Source: Clytia hemisphaerica
Taxonomy: Eukaryota; Cnidaria; Hydrozoa; Leptothecata; Clytiidae
Direction of reading: 5' to 3'
DNA length: 64,000 bases
Assembly: GCA_902728285.1 (NCBI GenBank)
Contig: CACVBU010000349.1
Location: forward strand, 520,384 to 584,383
Shown here: piece after piece, positions 54,069-64,000 of the stretch
Layout: every line of letters starts with the position of its first letter
How positions within the stretch are numbered: position 1 is the stretch's first letter
Made by a program: the position numbers and the translations under genes
The notes under the pieces: model-generated
The model's database searches: none
What the model was told of the DNA's origin: nothing
What the model saw: only the letters and a program-made list of their open reading frames with translations

Positions 54069-54925
54069 TATATATAGTTTTGGCGGGACGCAATTATTTC
54101 CCGCTCTTTAAAAGGATTATACAAAGGGGTTATTCTAAAAGACGGAAGATACACTGTCATAATTTAAAGTCCATTCCCAATTTTTCCCGTTCTTTAAAAT
54201 CATTATAGAAAGGGGTTATTCTAAAGAACGGAAGATACACTATTATATCTGATAGTCCATTCCCAATTATTGCCCGTTCTTTAAAAGCATTATAGAAAGT
54301 AGTTATTCTAAAGAACGGAAGATACACTGTTATATCTTATAGTCCATACCAAATTATTTCCCGTTCTTTAAAAACATTATAGAAAGGGGTTATTCTAAAG
54401 AACGGAAGATACACTGTTATATCTGATAGTCCATACCCAATTATTTCTCGTTCTTTAAAAGCATTATAGAAAGGGTTATTCTAAAGAACGAAGATACACT
54501 TTTATATCTGATAGTCCATACCCAATTATTGCCCGTTCTTTAAAAGCATTATAGAAAGGGGTTATTCTAAAGAACGGAAGATACACTATTATAATTTATA
54601 GTCCACACCCAATTATTGCCCGTTCTTTAAAAAGCATTATAGAAAGGGGTTATTCTAAAGAACGGAAGATACACTATTATAATTTATAGTCCACACCCAA
54701 TTATTGCCCGTTCTTTAAAAGCATTATAGAAAGGGGTTATTCTAAAGAACGGAAGATACACTGCTATATCTTATAGTCCATACCCAATTATTTCCCGTTC
54801 TTTAAAAGCATTATAGAAAGGGGTTATTCTAAAGAACGGAAGATACACTTTTATATCTGATGGTCCATACCCAATCATTGTCCGTTCTTTAAAAGCATTA
54901 TAGAAAGGGGTTATTCTAAAGCGTT
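54069..54925. repeat. About 88-bp satellite array, about ten units, each a hairpin
   Basis: Each unit contains CCGTTCTTTA...TAAAGAACGG, an inverted pair separated by GAAAGGGGTTATTC-type sequence, then AAGATACACT and ATAGTCCATACCCAATTATT. Spacing is 85-89 bp. The array ends abruptly at GGGGTTATTCTAAAGCGTT. Confidence 0.88.
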
Positions 54926-56985
54926 AATTTGCCGTTTAGTTTAGCTTTATAGTGCACAGTGAAGGTTATCAAGAGTAATAGTAGCCATCAAATAAGTGAG
55001 TTTTCATTTTATTTCTTTCCAATTTTTTCACAAATAAGATCATCAATTTAGATCTGAAAAAATCAGTCCCCCCGGGGGACTCAAGTGCAATTATGCCGCT
55101 TCACTTCAGTGTTCAGTCAGTCAGGTTAACTCCTAAACGACAGTTTAAGAAAAACAGCTCGCAAAAAAAACAAAAAAATAAGATTGTATAAAAACAGCAA
55201 AACATCACAGAGAACAATTTACTAAATAATTCTGAATAAACCACAAGAAAATACAAAAATAGAAACTTTACCTTTCCTCAAACATCAAAAGCATCTCCAA
55301 GCAACGTTGCCACACCAAACTTTGTTGAAGGATAAAATTTATAGTTTCCAAGCTAGATTGACCTAGACTAGCAACCTACTGAAATTATCCGCGACCGCCC
55401 GATCCCGCCCAAAGCTTTTCTCGATGATGCTGGATTACGCCGATTTTGCGTCATTTACGGGTAGGTAGAAAACCTGGCCCACCTCTCTGGCCCGGTGAAA
55501 ACTAGTTTCAATCAGCAATTCCGCCCCTTCAATTTCTTTCGTTCTTTCTAGTCCGTGGTAATTTTCCGGGGGTCAGGATTCGATTATCAGTTAGGGTCAG
55601 CTAGGTTGCTAGTAACGGCTTGTCACTGTGCCGGATGCATACTCGGCGCCTTGGGCCCCGCAGGGTTGCTAGTAACGGCTCGAATTTCAGTCAGGTTTAA
55701 AAAGGGGTACTTTTACCCATATTATAATAACATTACCCCCGTCTTTTGCCAGTTTGGTATAATATGTTATGTATGGTGGCCGAGCGTTGTCACGCTAAAA
55801 ATAAGCAAAAAAGAAAAAAAAACATCGCTTGAAATTTTTTTTATTTTTTTATTTTGTAAAAAAAACTTTTTTTTGCAAAAAAAAAAAAAAAAAAAAAAAG
55901 TCAACGGGAAATAACTGAAAAAAAATTGACATGGCCGAGCATTGTCACGGTGGACAAAAATAATTTCCTTGAAATAGAGCACATCGAAAATAATTATTGA
56001 AAATAGAAAACGACTGGGAAATCGTTATGATACGACAAGGGAAGCATTTTAGAAAAGTCATTAACAGAAGAGGTAGTGGTAATAAATGGAAATGAGAGGT
56101 CCCCTACGGGGGGTACTTGGGCCAAAAGCACAGGCAGTAAGGACCTTTCTCGCAATTCTATTTCATAATACTGCGCATGCGTAATTTTCAACCGGTAGTG
56201 GATATTTAATGGCTAGAACCAAGTCAAATAATCAGGGAGGGGTGGACTCACTTTTACGGTCGGGGTTGTGGACGGCCAAATCCATTTTTTAGATGTGACG
56301 TTTTTTAGTGACGTATTTGTCGCTTATTGGGTCACTACCAGTTAGGGTCAGGGTTGGACTCGAGAGTCACAGTGACGTTTTTTAGTGACGTATTTGTCGC
56401 TTATTGGGTCACTACCAGTTAGGGTCAGGGTTGGACTCGAGAGTCACAACTAAGTGCCCTTGACCCATTTAGAGTCACTTTAGGGTCAATTGGACCCACT
56501 GACAAAATTGAAAATCTTCGTTTTTGTAAGATTTTAGATTGCTGCGAATAAGGTCCTTTCTTCCCCTCAAAGGGGTACCGGGATGTGCCGCTGGTCAGGG
56601 TACCATTTTTCACCTTCACGAGTCTCAGGGTCGCAAAAACAACGAGATAGAAAAACCAGCCCCTCGTACTTAGGGTGTCTTTTTTGGAAGATTTGGTGAA
56701 AAATTGAACTTCAGTCGTGTCGCTTTTTTCGGCTATTTTTCCCAAAAAATGAGTCCCTCCTAGGGTCCATTTTTTTAACCTCAGCAGAACACCCCCTCGG
56801 TCGACAAGGGTACTACCCCCGTGGGTCCTCTAGCTGCCTCTAGAATTAGTTTCGGAAGAGTACATTAAGATTTATTATCAACTTGAAACATCTGACAGGG
56901 ATCAAACAAAATGACCATGAAATTAAATAAGTAGGATCATTGAAATTTTATCGTAGCACGTTTATATTCATCAAAGACATTTTAA
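54926..56985. other. Intergenic DNA with short duplications
   Basis: No gene is supported. A 77-bp direct duplication (GTGACGTTTTTTAGTGACG ... CGAGAGTCACA) lies at 56295-56448. GTTGCTAGTAACGGCT is duplicated at about 55605 and 55665. GGCCGAGC(G/A)TTGTCACG near 55780 and 55935 is related to the inverted motif near 63510-63640. Long A/T runs occur at 55800-55900. Confidence 0.5.
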
Positions 56986-57321
56986 TCAGGATTTTAGAAG
57001 AAAGTAGTAATAATCGGGCAACAACGATAATTTTTTAAGAGAAGCAATTTCTGGGAATGGATCATTTGGTTGAGGAAAGTAGTGAATCGAGAGAGTGTAA
57101 ATAAAAAATATCAACTGACGTACACTTACTTTCTTGATAAAATAATGTACTAAATAATACAGGGTAACAGGATGAAATATATACAAAGTTTCAAGAAAAA
57201 TACAGAGCTTTTTAGTACCCTGAGGAACAGAATTCGACTACAAAAATCAATCCGGTTCAGCACCTGTTCTGAATAACTAATTACGAAATTATCAAAACAA
57301 TAAATCAAGTGCCAGAAAGAA

Positions 57322-58521
57322 TCAAGGAATTCTTCGTTTCAATGTGAGGTAGGACTTGACCGCGTCTGAACATTTAATGGTCTCTGGAAATGGGATAACA
57401 GTTCCAAATAAGTTTCGTTCGTCCTCTTCAAGAAAATCTATGGATCCTTCTAGCACACCCGAAGCTTCAGCAGTATCTCTCAAATTTTCCTCTGTAAGAG
57501 GAAACCCATCCTTAAAAGCACCGTACGTTTCCGGAAAGTCGAACATATGGTCTGGGATACCTACTGGCAAAAGCAAGTCTTTTTGTTCTCGGATTCGATG
57601 TTCATTCCAGATGTTTACAAAAGTGTTACACTCCCTTTGAATGACTGGAATGAAAATATAGGCCAGCATCTTACGATCTTGTACATTTTCTGGATCATAC
57701 AGATGGTTGTCCAAAAGAGCTTTTAGCTGCTCTTTGAAATATCCTTCGAGACGCTCGTGAAGGTCTCGCCACCATCTCTCGATTTTGTTGCTAGTCGATT
57801 TTCCAAAGATAACAGAATCTATTGGATCATCAAAATCGCCAACTTGACCAATCAAATAAGCATGAATGGCAGTCATAATTCCTGTTTCATTTCCTCTATC
57901 CACTCTTAAGTACCGTGGCATGTGTCTATATGTGTATAAAAAGTCGAAATATTTTCTACCGATAACGTTTGGATCCGAGTTTGAAAAGATTACGGTCAAA
58001 AAAACAATTTTTCTTGAGAAAGTATCCAAGGATCCGTAAATTCCAAGTGGAAACATCCAATTTTGATAGCCACATAATTTATCATGCCCATCCAGTGAAG
58101 CCAAGTTCCACGAGCCGTTTGATTGAAAAGGGCGTTTCTTAGGTTTCTTTTTCTTTTCAAGTCGGCGTGCTTCCATTTGTTCCTGATTTTCATCCGTCAT
58201 TACAGCATAGACAACGTCCCTTGGTACTTGAATATTGTGGTATGTACGAAGCTTTTGGTTCATTGCACGATACCCTAAAAGCTTTCCTGGACCTTCTAAC
58301 TCATTCCTCACAGCTTCTTTGACACGGTCAATAGGTACACGATAATCAATGTAATTGATACCAAAATGTCTCATACGTCTGTCTAAACTCGACAGACTCC
58401 AAGGGTATTGAGGGTAATCCCTTCTCATATAGTCAAGAACTTCCGTTCGTTGGAGATTCCTTTCAACGTATGATCTAATATCCTTTCCAAGCTGGTCATC
58501 ATCTTTCCACTCTGTATTCAT
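57322..58521 (-). CDS. DDE integrase-core domain protein (399 aa, complete)
   Basis: A single frame from ATG 58521 to the stop at 57322. The N-terminal part (RNLQRTEVLDYMRRDYP, then LDRRMRHFGI) looks helix-turn-helix-like. After GKLLGYRAMNQKLR comes an RNase H-fold integrase core with candidate catalytic acids in SLDGHDKLCGYQ, YLRVDRGNETG and TSNKIERWW, followed by VIQRECNTFVNIWNEHRIR. This matches the integrase-core family repeated in cnidarians, other invertebrates, fish and basidiomycetes, thought to derive from a transposon; the family's biological role is not established. All three acids are present. An acceptor-like CTTTCAG lies 21 bp before the ATG, suggesting a 5' untranslated intron. 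No terminal repeats were seen around it, so it may be a domesticated or orphan gene. Confidence 0.82.
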   Translation of the reverse strand: MNTEWKDDDQLGKDIRSYVERNLQRTEVLDYMRRDYPQYPWSLSSLDRRMRHFGINYIDYRVPIDRVKEAVRNELEGPGKLLGYRAMNQKLRTYHNIQVPRDVVYAVMTDENQEQMEARRLEKKKKPKKRPFQSNGSWNLASLDGHDKLCGYQNWMFPLGIYGSLDTFSRKIVFLTVIFSNSDPNVIGRKYFDFLYTYRHMPRYLRVDRGNETGIMTAIHAYLIGQVGDFDDPIDSVIFGKSTSNKIERWWRDLHERLEGYFKEQLKALLDNHLYDPENVQDRKMLAYIFIPVIQRECNTFVNIWNEHRIREQKDLLLPVGIPDHMFDFPETYGAFKDGFPLTEENLRDTAEASGVLEGSIDFLEEDERNLFGTVIPFPETIKCSDAVKSYLTLKRRIP

Positions 58522-58559
58522 TACTTTTTATAATATTCTGAAAGAATGAAGAAAAAAAA

Positions 58560-60660
58560 ACAAGGGTTAGTCATTAAGATTAAATGAAAATGATCAAATG
58601 AAAATTAATTTTTGATTTAAGGTTTCCAATTTCCTCGTGGAGGGCCCTGGGATACAAAATTTTACTATACTTATTTTTCATCTCCTCCCAAGTCAAAGAC
58701 CTTAGGTTAGTATTCTTGTAATAGCCGACTTGTGAGCTAACCAGGAAAGGTACGAGCTTGAAATTTGACATGGATCTTTCCATCCATAATGCCTGCCAGC
58801 ACCCAAAAAATTATAGCCTGAAACTTTGTAGAACTCCCAGCAGGGGGGGTTAGGGTATAATTACGGAAAAAATTCACCAGTTTCCCTGCCTTCCTTCTTC
58901 ATCTCAGTCTTGTATTTTTGAAGGAAAATAACTAACGTCTGATTTCTGTATTTTTAAAGGAAAATTACTTGTCTTGTCTTTTTAAAGAGAAATAACTAAC
59001 ATCGCAGCTGATTGGGCCATTCTGAACCCATTTCTATATTATATGCAAGATATTCACTTAAAAAAAAAATTCACCTCAGCTCAAGCGTACTCTGGACTTG
59101 ACTCAGAGAGGCAGCGAAATTTAAAAAAGAAATACTTTCCTTGCGAAATACAGTGAACATATAGTCAGGTAGAATTACATAACTACCCCACCCAGACAAA
59201 ATGGTGTAGAGATGAAATATTGCACAGAGGTCCAGGAACATGTCAGGATTCACCAAAAAAAAAGCCCTTCCCTCAAGAAGATGGCAACACCCTTAAATCC
59301 ATAATGGCGAGCATTGTACTTTTTTCTACAATTAATTAAGGGGGGACCCTTGATAACTGATTTTTAATGATTTTCAAATGTCAAAAATAACTAGACAGGG
59401 AACACCCTCTTGATGAGTAGATGAAAAAATTGGGGTCACTTTTGAAGTTTGGACCACGTGGTCCCAAGATAATGACCTCTAAAGTCCAAAAAGATGACGA
59501 TTTTGATGACGTCAGCATTTTTACTAAGAGCAATAAATTGGAACAACGACATGCTCATCATGTAGCCCTGATCACGGGCTTTCAGAAAAATATATGGTTC
59601 AATATGTTTAGATCAGCCGTTGGCGAGATATAACGATTATAAAAATCGTTAAAACGCTTATTATTGCTGAGTCAGCACTTTTTTTCGATTTTTAAATCAT
59701 TATATTTCGTTATATTCTTGGACCTATGTGCAAAATTTCATCTCTGCACCATTTTTGTCCCGGTTTTGGTGGTTTATGATCTAATTCTACCTGACTAATA
59801 CTTTTAAAGTTTTTGGATGTTTTATCAAATGATACAACATTTTAGAGTTAAGGAAAAATGTTTTTCTATTGAGGCAATGGACACGTCACAACAGGTCAGT
59901 GGTAGCCTCTTTGCTGACGTCATAAATTTGAGACAGTAGCAGCTCTCTTTAATAAGGTCTGACAGGGTCTGATTTCCTTAGATCAAAATCAAAATTTAAT
60001 TTTACTCATATTTTAAAACTTTGGGTTGTTTTTTCAAAAAATAAAACGAATTGGAACATTTCTACTGCACTATCCTATAACTATTACAATAAAAGTGTTG
60101 GTTGGTTGACAAAAAAGACAAATATTCAACTAAAATATATAAATCATTTTCTGCCATTCTGCCAAGGTCAAATAAATATTTCCTTTTTTGTGTTAATAAA
60201 TGTATTACAGCCAACAGGTCGAATAAAAGATCGCTGTAGAGTATTGAACACAAAAAGCTCTGATTAATAAAATCACTATATCAATATTCTAATAAACATA
60301 TCAATAACGAAAAAAAGATACTAAAATGAGCTATAGGGCAGCTCTTACTCAAAACAAAATGGTTAAAGATTTCGAACATTGACCAGGGTACTAAAATGTA
60401 CTGATAGAAAATTCATCAACCAAATGTTTGTAGATTTCAAAAATGACATCATCAAAAAGGTTGAGCAACAGCGAATTATCCCCTGGTATGACAAAAAAAT
60501 GATAAAAATACAAACAAAAAAGTATAACAGGAATCTGAATCTACAAACAGTGCGTGTACAGGTATTAACCTATCTGCACAAGTTTTTGCTCATGAAAATA
60601 AGTTTAAGCTTTTAAAAAATTTCAATACTGGAACAAATTTCAACATGTTTTTTTCAATCA
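58560..60660. other. Intergenic DNA, one MITE
   Basis: The stretch holds the inverted-repeat element at 59163-59796. Otherwise AT-rich, with no supported gene. A 67-codon minus-strand frame at 58580-58783 has no recognisable domain. Confidence 0.4.
59163..59796. mobile_element. Inverted-repeat element with GTCAGGTAGAATTA ends
   Basis: AGTCAGGTAGAATTA at the left is inverted at the right. The arms (about 80 bp) also share GACAAAA and GAGATGAAAT(A/T)TTGCACA. TA-like flanks are present. It is non-coding. Confidence 0.65.
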
Positions 60661-60662
60661 GA

Positions 60663-61942
60663 TCAATTACTTTTGATTGCTGCACTAGTTGAGTTGTGGG
60701 GTGTTTCTAGTGGAGGGAACTCACGCAGTTTTAGAATTTTACACCAGTAATTACAAGTGTGATTTTGTTTGAAACTACCAATAGCTGCAAATGATAAGTT
60801 GCCAGTACAAAATAGCAATTCTTGCTCATCGTGGGGTTTATCAGTTGCGATTTCTGGATCGTAAAGTTGATACCCTGCACCTTGGATATCTGTTAACATC
60901 ATTTTTCCTTTAGATAGTTCATAAGACCAATGAATAAGAGCCTGTGCTTTTTCATAAATGGGTTTCAAGTGGGATTCATTTGGAATTTTAAAACAGTAGC
61001 CATTGTTGTTGACATATTTGGTAAATTGACCTTCAATATACTCTTCGACTGTGACAGGCTCAGTGTCACCCATGAGAGCAAAGTAGACTTTTCCGAAAGA
61101 AAAGGTATCCCCAAACTCCTCTGGGACTGATTTTTCAAATCTCTGTGTTATATTACGTGCCACGGTGTGCATTTGGCACTGTTTTTTCGCGTGATTGGTT
61201 ATCTCAATGTCTAGTGTTTCCATCTTTTTGGCAGCAGTTTTCAAATACTTTTTAACAACATAGGTCTTCTTTGTAAGACGTTCTTGGGCTTTGTGAGCAG
61301 CTCTGAAACCACCATAAGCAAACGGTTCTTTGTCGACATACAACTCAATGTCTTTGTACAATTTCCAATTTCCAATTTCTAAATCAAATTCTTGCAGTTC
61401 CAATTTGCTTGGCTTTTCAAGTTTTTGTAGCTTTCCTGCTTTCATCAAATCGCTAATACAAATTGATTTAGCAAACTCAGAATGAGGAATAGAGTTGTCT
61501 CCAGGTTGTGCCATTTCGTGCTTAACTTTGGGAGGTGGGGCTTGAACTCTCTGTGGTGTTACCGAATCTGAAGAAGATTTTCCATTGCTTAAAAAGCGGA
61601 TTAATATATTGTCCTTTTTCTTGATTTGATCATACCTTTGGGCAGATGGCCCTTCAGTATCAACAAGAACGTCACAAGTACCCGGCGGCTTATTAAAATG
61701 CTTTTCGCATGCAGATTTGATGTTTTTTATGCTCAGTTCATCGTATTCAGCAAATGATACATAAACCCTCGCATCTAAAGGTTCAAAAACTTTTCTTTTT
61801 TTGCCTGTTGCAATAGGATCACAGTTCTGAACTGTCAATTCACTTGGAACATCACTTTCAACAATATGATTCCTTTGTCTTTAGCAGACATGTCTTTTTG
61901 GTAGTTCTTGAATACAGCTTTGTTATTATTACGTTTGCTCAT
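60663..61942 (-). CDS. Alpha-kinase family protein kinase, one frame break near the N-terminus
   Basis: The main frame (61838-60663) ends with a complete alpha-kinase domain, of the eEF2K/TRPM7/MHCK-vWKA type. Visible features are the Gly-rich PFAYGGFRAAHKA, ATP-site Lys in TYVVKKYLK, VEEYIEGQFTKYVNNNGY, the catalytic MLTDIQGAGYQLYDPEI, and the zinc module GNLSFAAIGSF...HTCNYWC. About 170 residues precede it and are unrecognised. The only upstream ATG in good context (61942-61940, MSKRNNNKAVFKNYQKDMSA) is in another frame, and an acceptor-like TTTTTTAG precedes it. The two frames meet near 61871-61882 in short A/T runs, so a one-base error or mutation is likely. The gene ends in a Ser/Ala-rich tail. 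Substrate is unknown; no VWA, channel or alpha-solenoid domain is visible. Confidence 0.85.
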
Positions 61943-62094
61943 TTTAAAAATAAATCCTAAAAAGGAAACTTAAACCAGGCAACATTATTAGTTTGACAAT
62001 CGAACTAGATATTGCTCTTTATATACAAGAGATTTTACAAAGGTCAGAAAATAAACCTAATTATTCCTGATTATTCTTCTATAAGGTTTCAGAA

Positions 62095-62370
62095 CTTGTC
62101 ATGGCTGCCCCCGCCCCAGTTTGCAGGGTATGGCAGAAATCCTCGAGATCTCGGGGGCAGAGTGTGTCCATTTTCAAGGGCAGGGGTAAAATTTTGATAA
62201 TTTTCTAGTCTCAGGGGCAAAACTACTGGAAAATAGCCTATTTTGTCACTTTTTCTGGCTTTTTAACAGCTTTTTTGAGTGGGTACACAGAGTTCAAGGG
62301 CAGGATTTTAATGTTGTAATTTTTCCTTGGGGGCAGCCATGTGACATGCTCTGAAAACGGGCCCCCGCCG
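62095..62370 (+). repeat. Dispersed repeat, partner of 51720-51990
   Basis: It contains CATGGCTGCCCCC, TGGCAGAAATCC, TCGAGATCTCGGGGGCAG and GACATGCTCTGAAAAC, matching the inverted segment at 51720-51990. CATGGCTGCCCCC recurs inverted at its right end (GGGGGCAGCCATG), so it is probably an inverted-repeat element. Confidence 0.6.
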
Positions 62371-62487
62371 AAGGAACTTTTGGATATTTGAAAACCTGCC
62401 CTCCAGCCAAATAGACCATTTTTTTAAAGGGGACATCCCGACACCCTGTTGTGTTGTGAATAATCATGGACTCCAGCAGAAAAACAA

Positions 62488-62797
62488 TGGGCCATTCCAG
62501 AAGAAAAAAAATTACCCCCTAATGTAATGGATGACATCAATTTTTTAAATAAATTTTGGCACGGAATTCCAGGCAAACTTTAAAGAGAAAGTATCGGAAT
62601 TCCATGAATTTTACTTAATTTTGCATTAAAGTATTGGAATTCCATGATTTTTTTAGGTTACAGTAACGGAATTCCACTGTTTTGATAGGTATTTTGTAAA
62701 TTTGTTACGGAAATTCCGGACTTTCTTGAAAGCAATTTGCTATGGAAATTCCATGTCGTCCATTGGGGGGGTAACGAATAAAAACTGGAATGGCCCA
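62488..62797. mobile_element. MITE with TGGGCCATTCCAG ends
   Basis: ATGGGCCATTCCAG at the left is inverted at the right, next to TTACCCCC/GGGGGTAA blocks. The core repeats GGAATTCCATG-type palindromic words at least five times. It is non-coding. Confidence 0.7.
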
Positions 62798-63241
62798 ATG
62801 ATGCACAGTCATGTATAATTACTGTGTGATGCATGGCTGTATCATTGTTCATATTGTTGTTTTTCTGATTCTGGAGTCAATAATTCCAGGCCCGACTAAA
62901 ATCAAACCAATCGATCAATTAAAATTCGATTATAAGTTCGCTAATGGAAACTAATCTAACAGAACTAGGAGCTCGATTAGTCGAGCCTGGATAATTATTA
63001 AAATGGTCTAGCTATACTAATACTCAAAATTCACTGAATTTATAGTTAAAAATTGGGAAATTTTGAGCTTTTATTCTATCTGCCCCTGAGCCTGAACTTT
63101 TTTCAGATTTAGTTAGAATTCGAAGTTGTCAGTATTAATTTATAGAGCAGTTGTTTGAACCTTTACTCGAGACCTACCCCGAACACCACCAAAGCCAGCA
63201 ACAACCACCAATCCATCACAAATAACTGAATAAATCATAAA

Positions 63242-63553
63242 TCAACTACCTACCACCACGACCAAAAGGTTATTTTCGGACGTGAAAGGAACCATGTATA
63301 ATGTTTTTGCGGGAAAATGACGGAGGTCTGGGTTCGAAGTATTTTGAAGATGCTCGGCCATTGCATTATGTAGGGGCGGAGGCGGCCTTGGAGGAAATGC
63401 CTGAGGAGATTTGAGTTCTAAGTTGGCGTGAATGTTCTCGGCCACGAGAGAAATCGTGTTTTCACGGAGGGTGGTGAAGAAGGGCGGCGTAAGTTTTTTT
63501 ATTTTTCTATGTGACAACGCTCGGCTGAGACAAAACAAAATTTCGTTTTCCAA
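63242..63553 (-). other. Possible uncharacterised first exon
   Basis: A 103-residue open frame contains a Pro-rich stretch (FPPRPPPPLHNA) and hydrophobic VPFTSENNLLVVVV just before a GTAGGT donor-like site. Its base composition is richer in GC than its surroundings. No family was recognised, and part of it overlaps a dispersed GGCCGAGC motif, so it may be chance. Confidence 0.22.
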
Positions 63554-63667
63554 AAAAAATAAAATTTCTTTTTTTTACTTTTTTTAAACTTTTTTTATTG
63601 TTTTTTTTTTATTTTTGTACTTGACAAAGCTCGGCCACCATAGTTATGAATTGCATGATTTTGCTGT

Positions 63668-63900
63668 GCGACGATAGCTCAAGTGGTAAGGCGTCGGGTT
63701 TGGAAACCAAGGTTGCTTGCATTTGGTGGTTCGAACCGAGGTGTGGGAGTATAGTTTCAGAATTAGCAAAATAGCTTCAAATAGTCAAATTCAGAAAAAA
63801 CTAAGTCCAGAAATCAGAAAAAACAGAGTTAGAGATAGGAAATAGAGAAAAAGAGGAGAAGGGCGGAATTGGTGATTGAAACTAGATCTTTCCCTCTGGC
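63668..63900 (+). repeat. tRNA-derived SINE
   Basis: The head resembles a tRNA gene: an A-box-like TAGCTCAAGTGG, a 12-nt anticodon-arm-like GGTTTGGAAACC, and a B-box GGTTCGAACC. Pairing of a full cloverleaf is poor, so it is not annotated as a functional tRNA. The body (CAGAAAAAACTAAGTCCAG, AGATAGGAAATAGAG) is shared with the interrupted copy at 31660-32170. Confidence 0.65.
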
Positions 63901-64000
63901 CCGGGCCATATGGCCTACCCTTGGCCCACCTTCAAACATTTTTTTCCCCGATTTTATTCTCGGACAACCAGGTTATAATGATATGTGTGCGTCGGTATGC

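Noticed and set aside
58580..58783. 67-codon minus-strand frame upstream of the integrase gene
   Set aside because: No domain, no splice context joining it to the integrase frame, and AT-rich composition; not supportable as a gene.
63668..63740. Functional tRNA gene
   Set aside because: A- and B-box-like motifs are present, but anticodon and acceptor stems do not pair well and the sequence continues into a SINE body shared with another copy.

Overview
This window is a nuclear scaffold piece from an animal genome. It is AT-rich, its genes have spliceosomal introns with GT/AG borders, and most of its length is mobile and repetitive DNA. The gene set (a Prp17/CDC40 splicing factor, an EGLN-type prolyl hydroxylase homologue, a chromodomain/C2H2 zinc-finger protein, an alpha-kinase, a DDE integrase-core protein, BEL/Pao elements) fits a marine invertebrate. 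A cnidarian is plausible, but that is an inference from gene types, not from a species-diagnostic sequence.

Layout. 1-1.1 kb: last two exons of a CDC40/PRP17-like gene (+). 2.6-6.2 kb: short inverted-repeat (MITE-like) elements, one nested in another. 6.8-7.6 kb: an intronless EGLN-like gene (-), frameshifted and lacking metal-binding residues. 9.55-22.3 kb: one four-exon gene (-) with a chromodomain split over exons 1 and 2 and ten zinc fingers in exon 4. Its introns hold a broken LINE, a 2.2 kb inverted-repeat element with a 0.73 kb palindrome, and several MITEs.

22.56-28.43 kb: the most unusual region. A 0.56 kb element with perfect 18-bp terminal inverted repeats and a 9-bp target duplication contains, at a TTAA, two head-to-tail copies (906 bp and 4,395 bp) of a second element. 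These copies share a 499-bp head and an about 180-bp tail, differ in their middles, and are packed with small stem-loops and hairpin minisatellites. 28.8-31.56 kb: a further long inverted-repeat element with nested insertions. 31.6-32.2 kb: a tRNA-derived SINE copy split by a MITE.

34-47.4 kb: two nearly identical BEL/Pao retrotransposon copies in tandem that share the middle LTR. The first is 5'-truncated with a frameshifted gag. The second is full length (808-bp LTRs). 49.3-51.1 kb: a candidate secreted, Cys-rich protein gene (-) with two frame breaks. 51-57 kb: satellites and MITEs, including an about 262-bp array and an about 88-bp array. 57.3-58.5 kb: a DDE integrase-core gene (-). 60.7-61.9 kb: an alpha-kinase gene (-) with one frame break near its N-terminus. 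63.7 kb: a better-preserved SINE.

There is no operon-like cooperation. The host genes are independent, and the main interaction is architectural: mobile DNA expands the introns and flanks of the zinc-finger gene. Several otherwise good genes are broken at or near short A/T homopolymers, so some breaks may be base-calling errors rather than true pseudogenisation.
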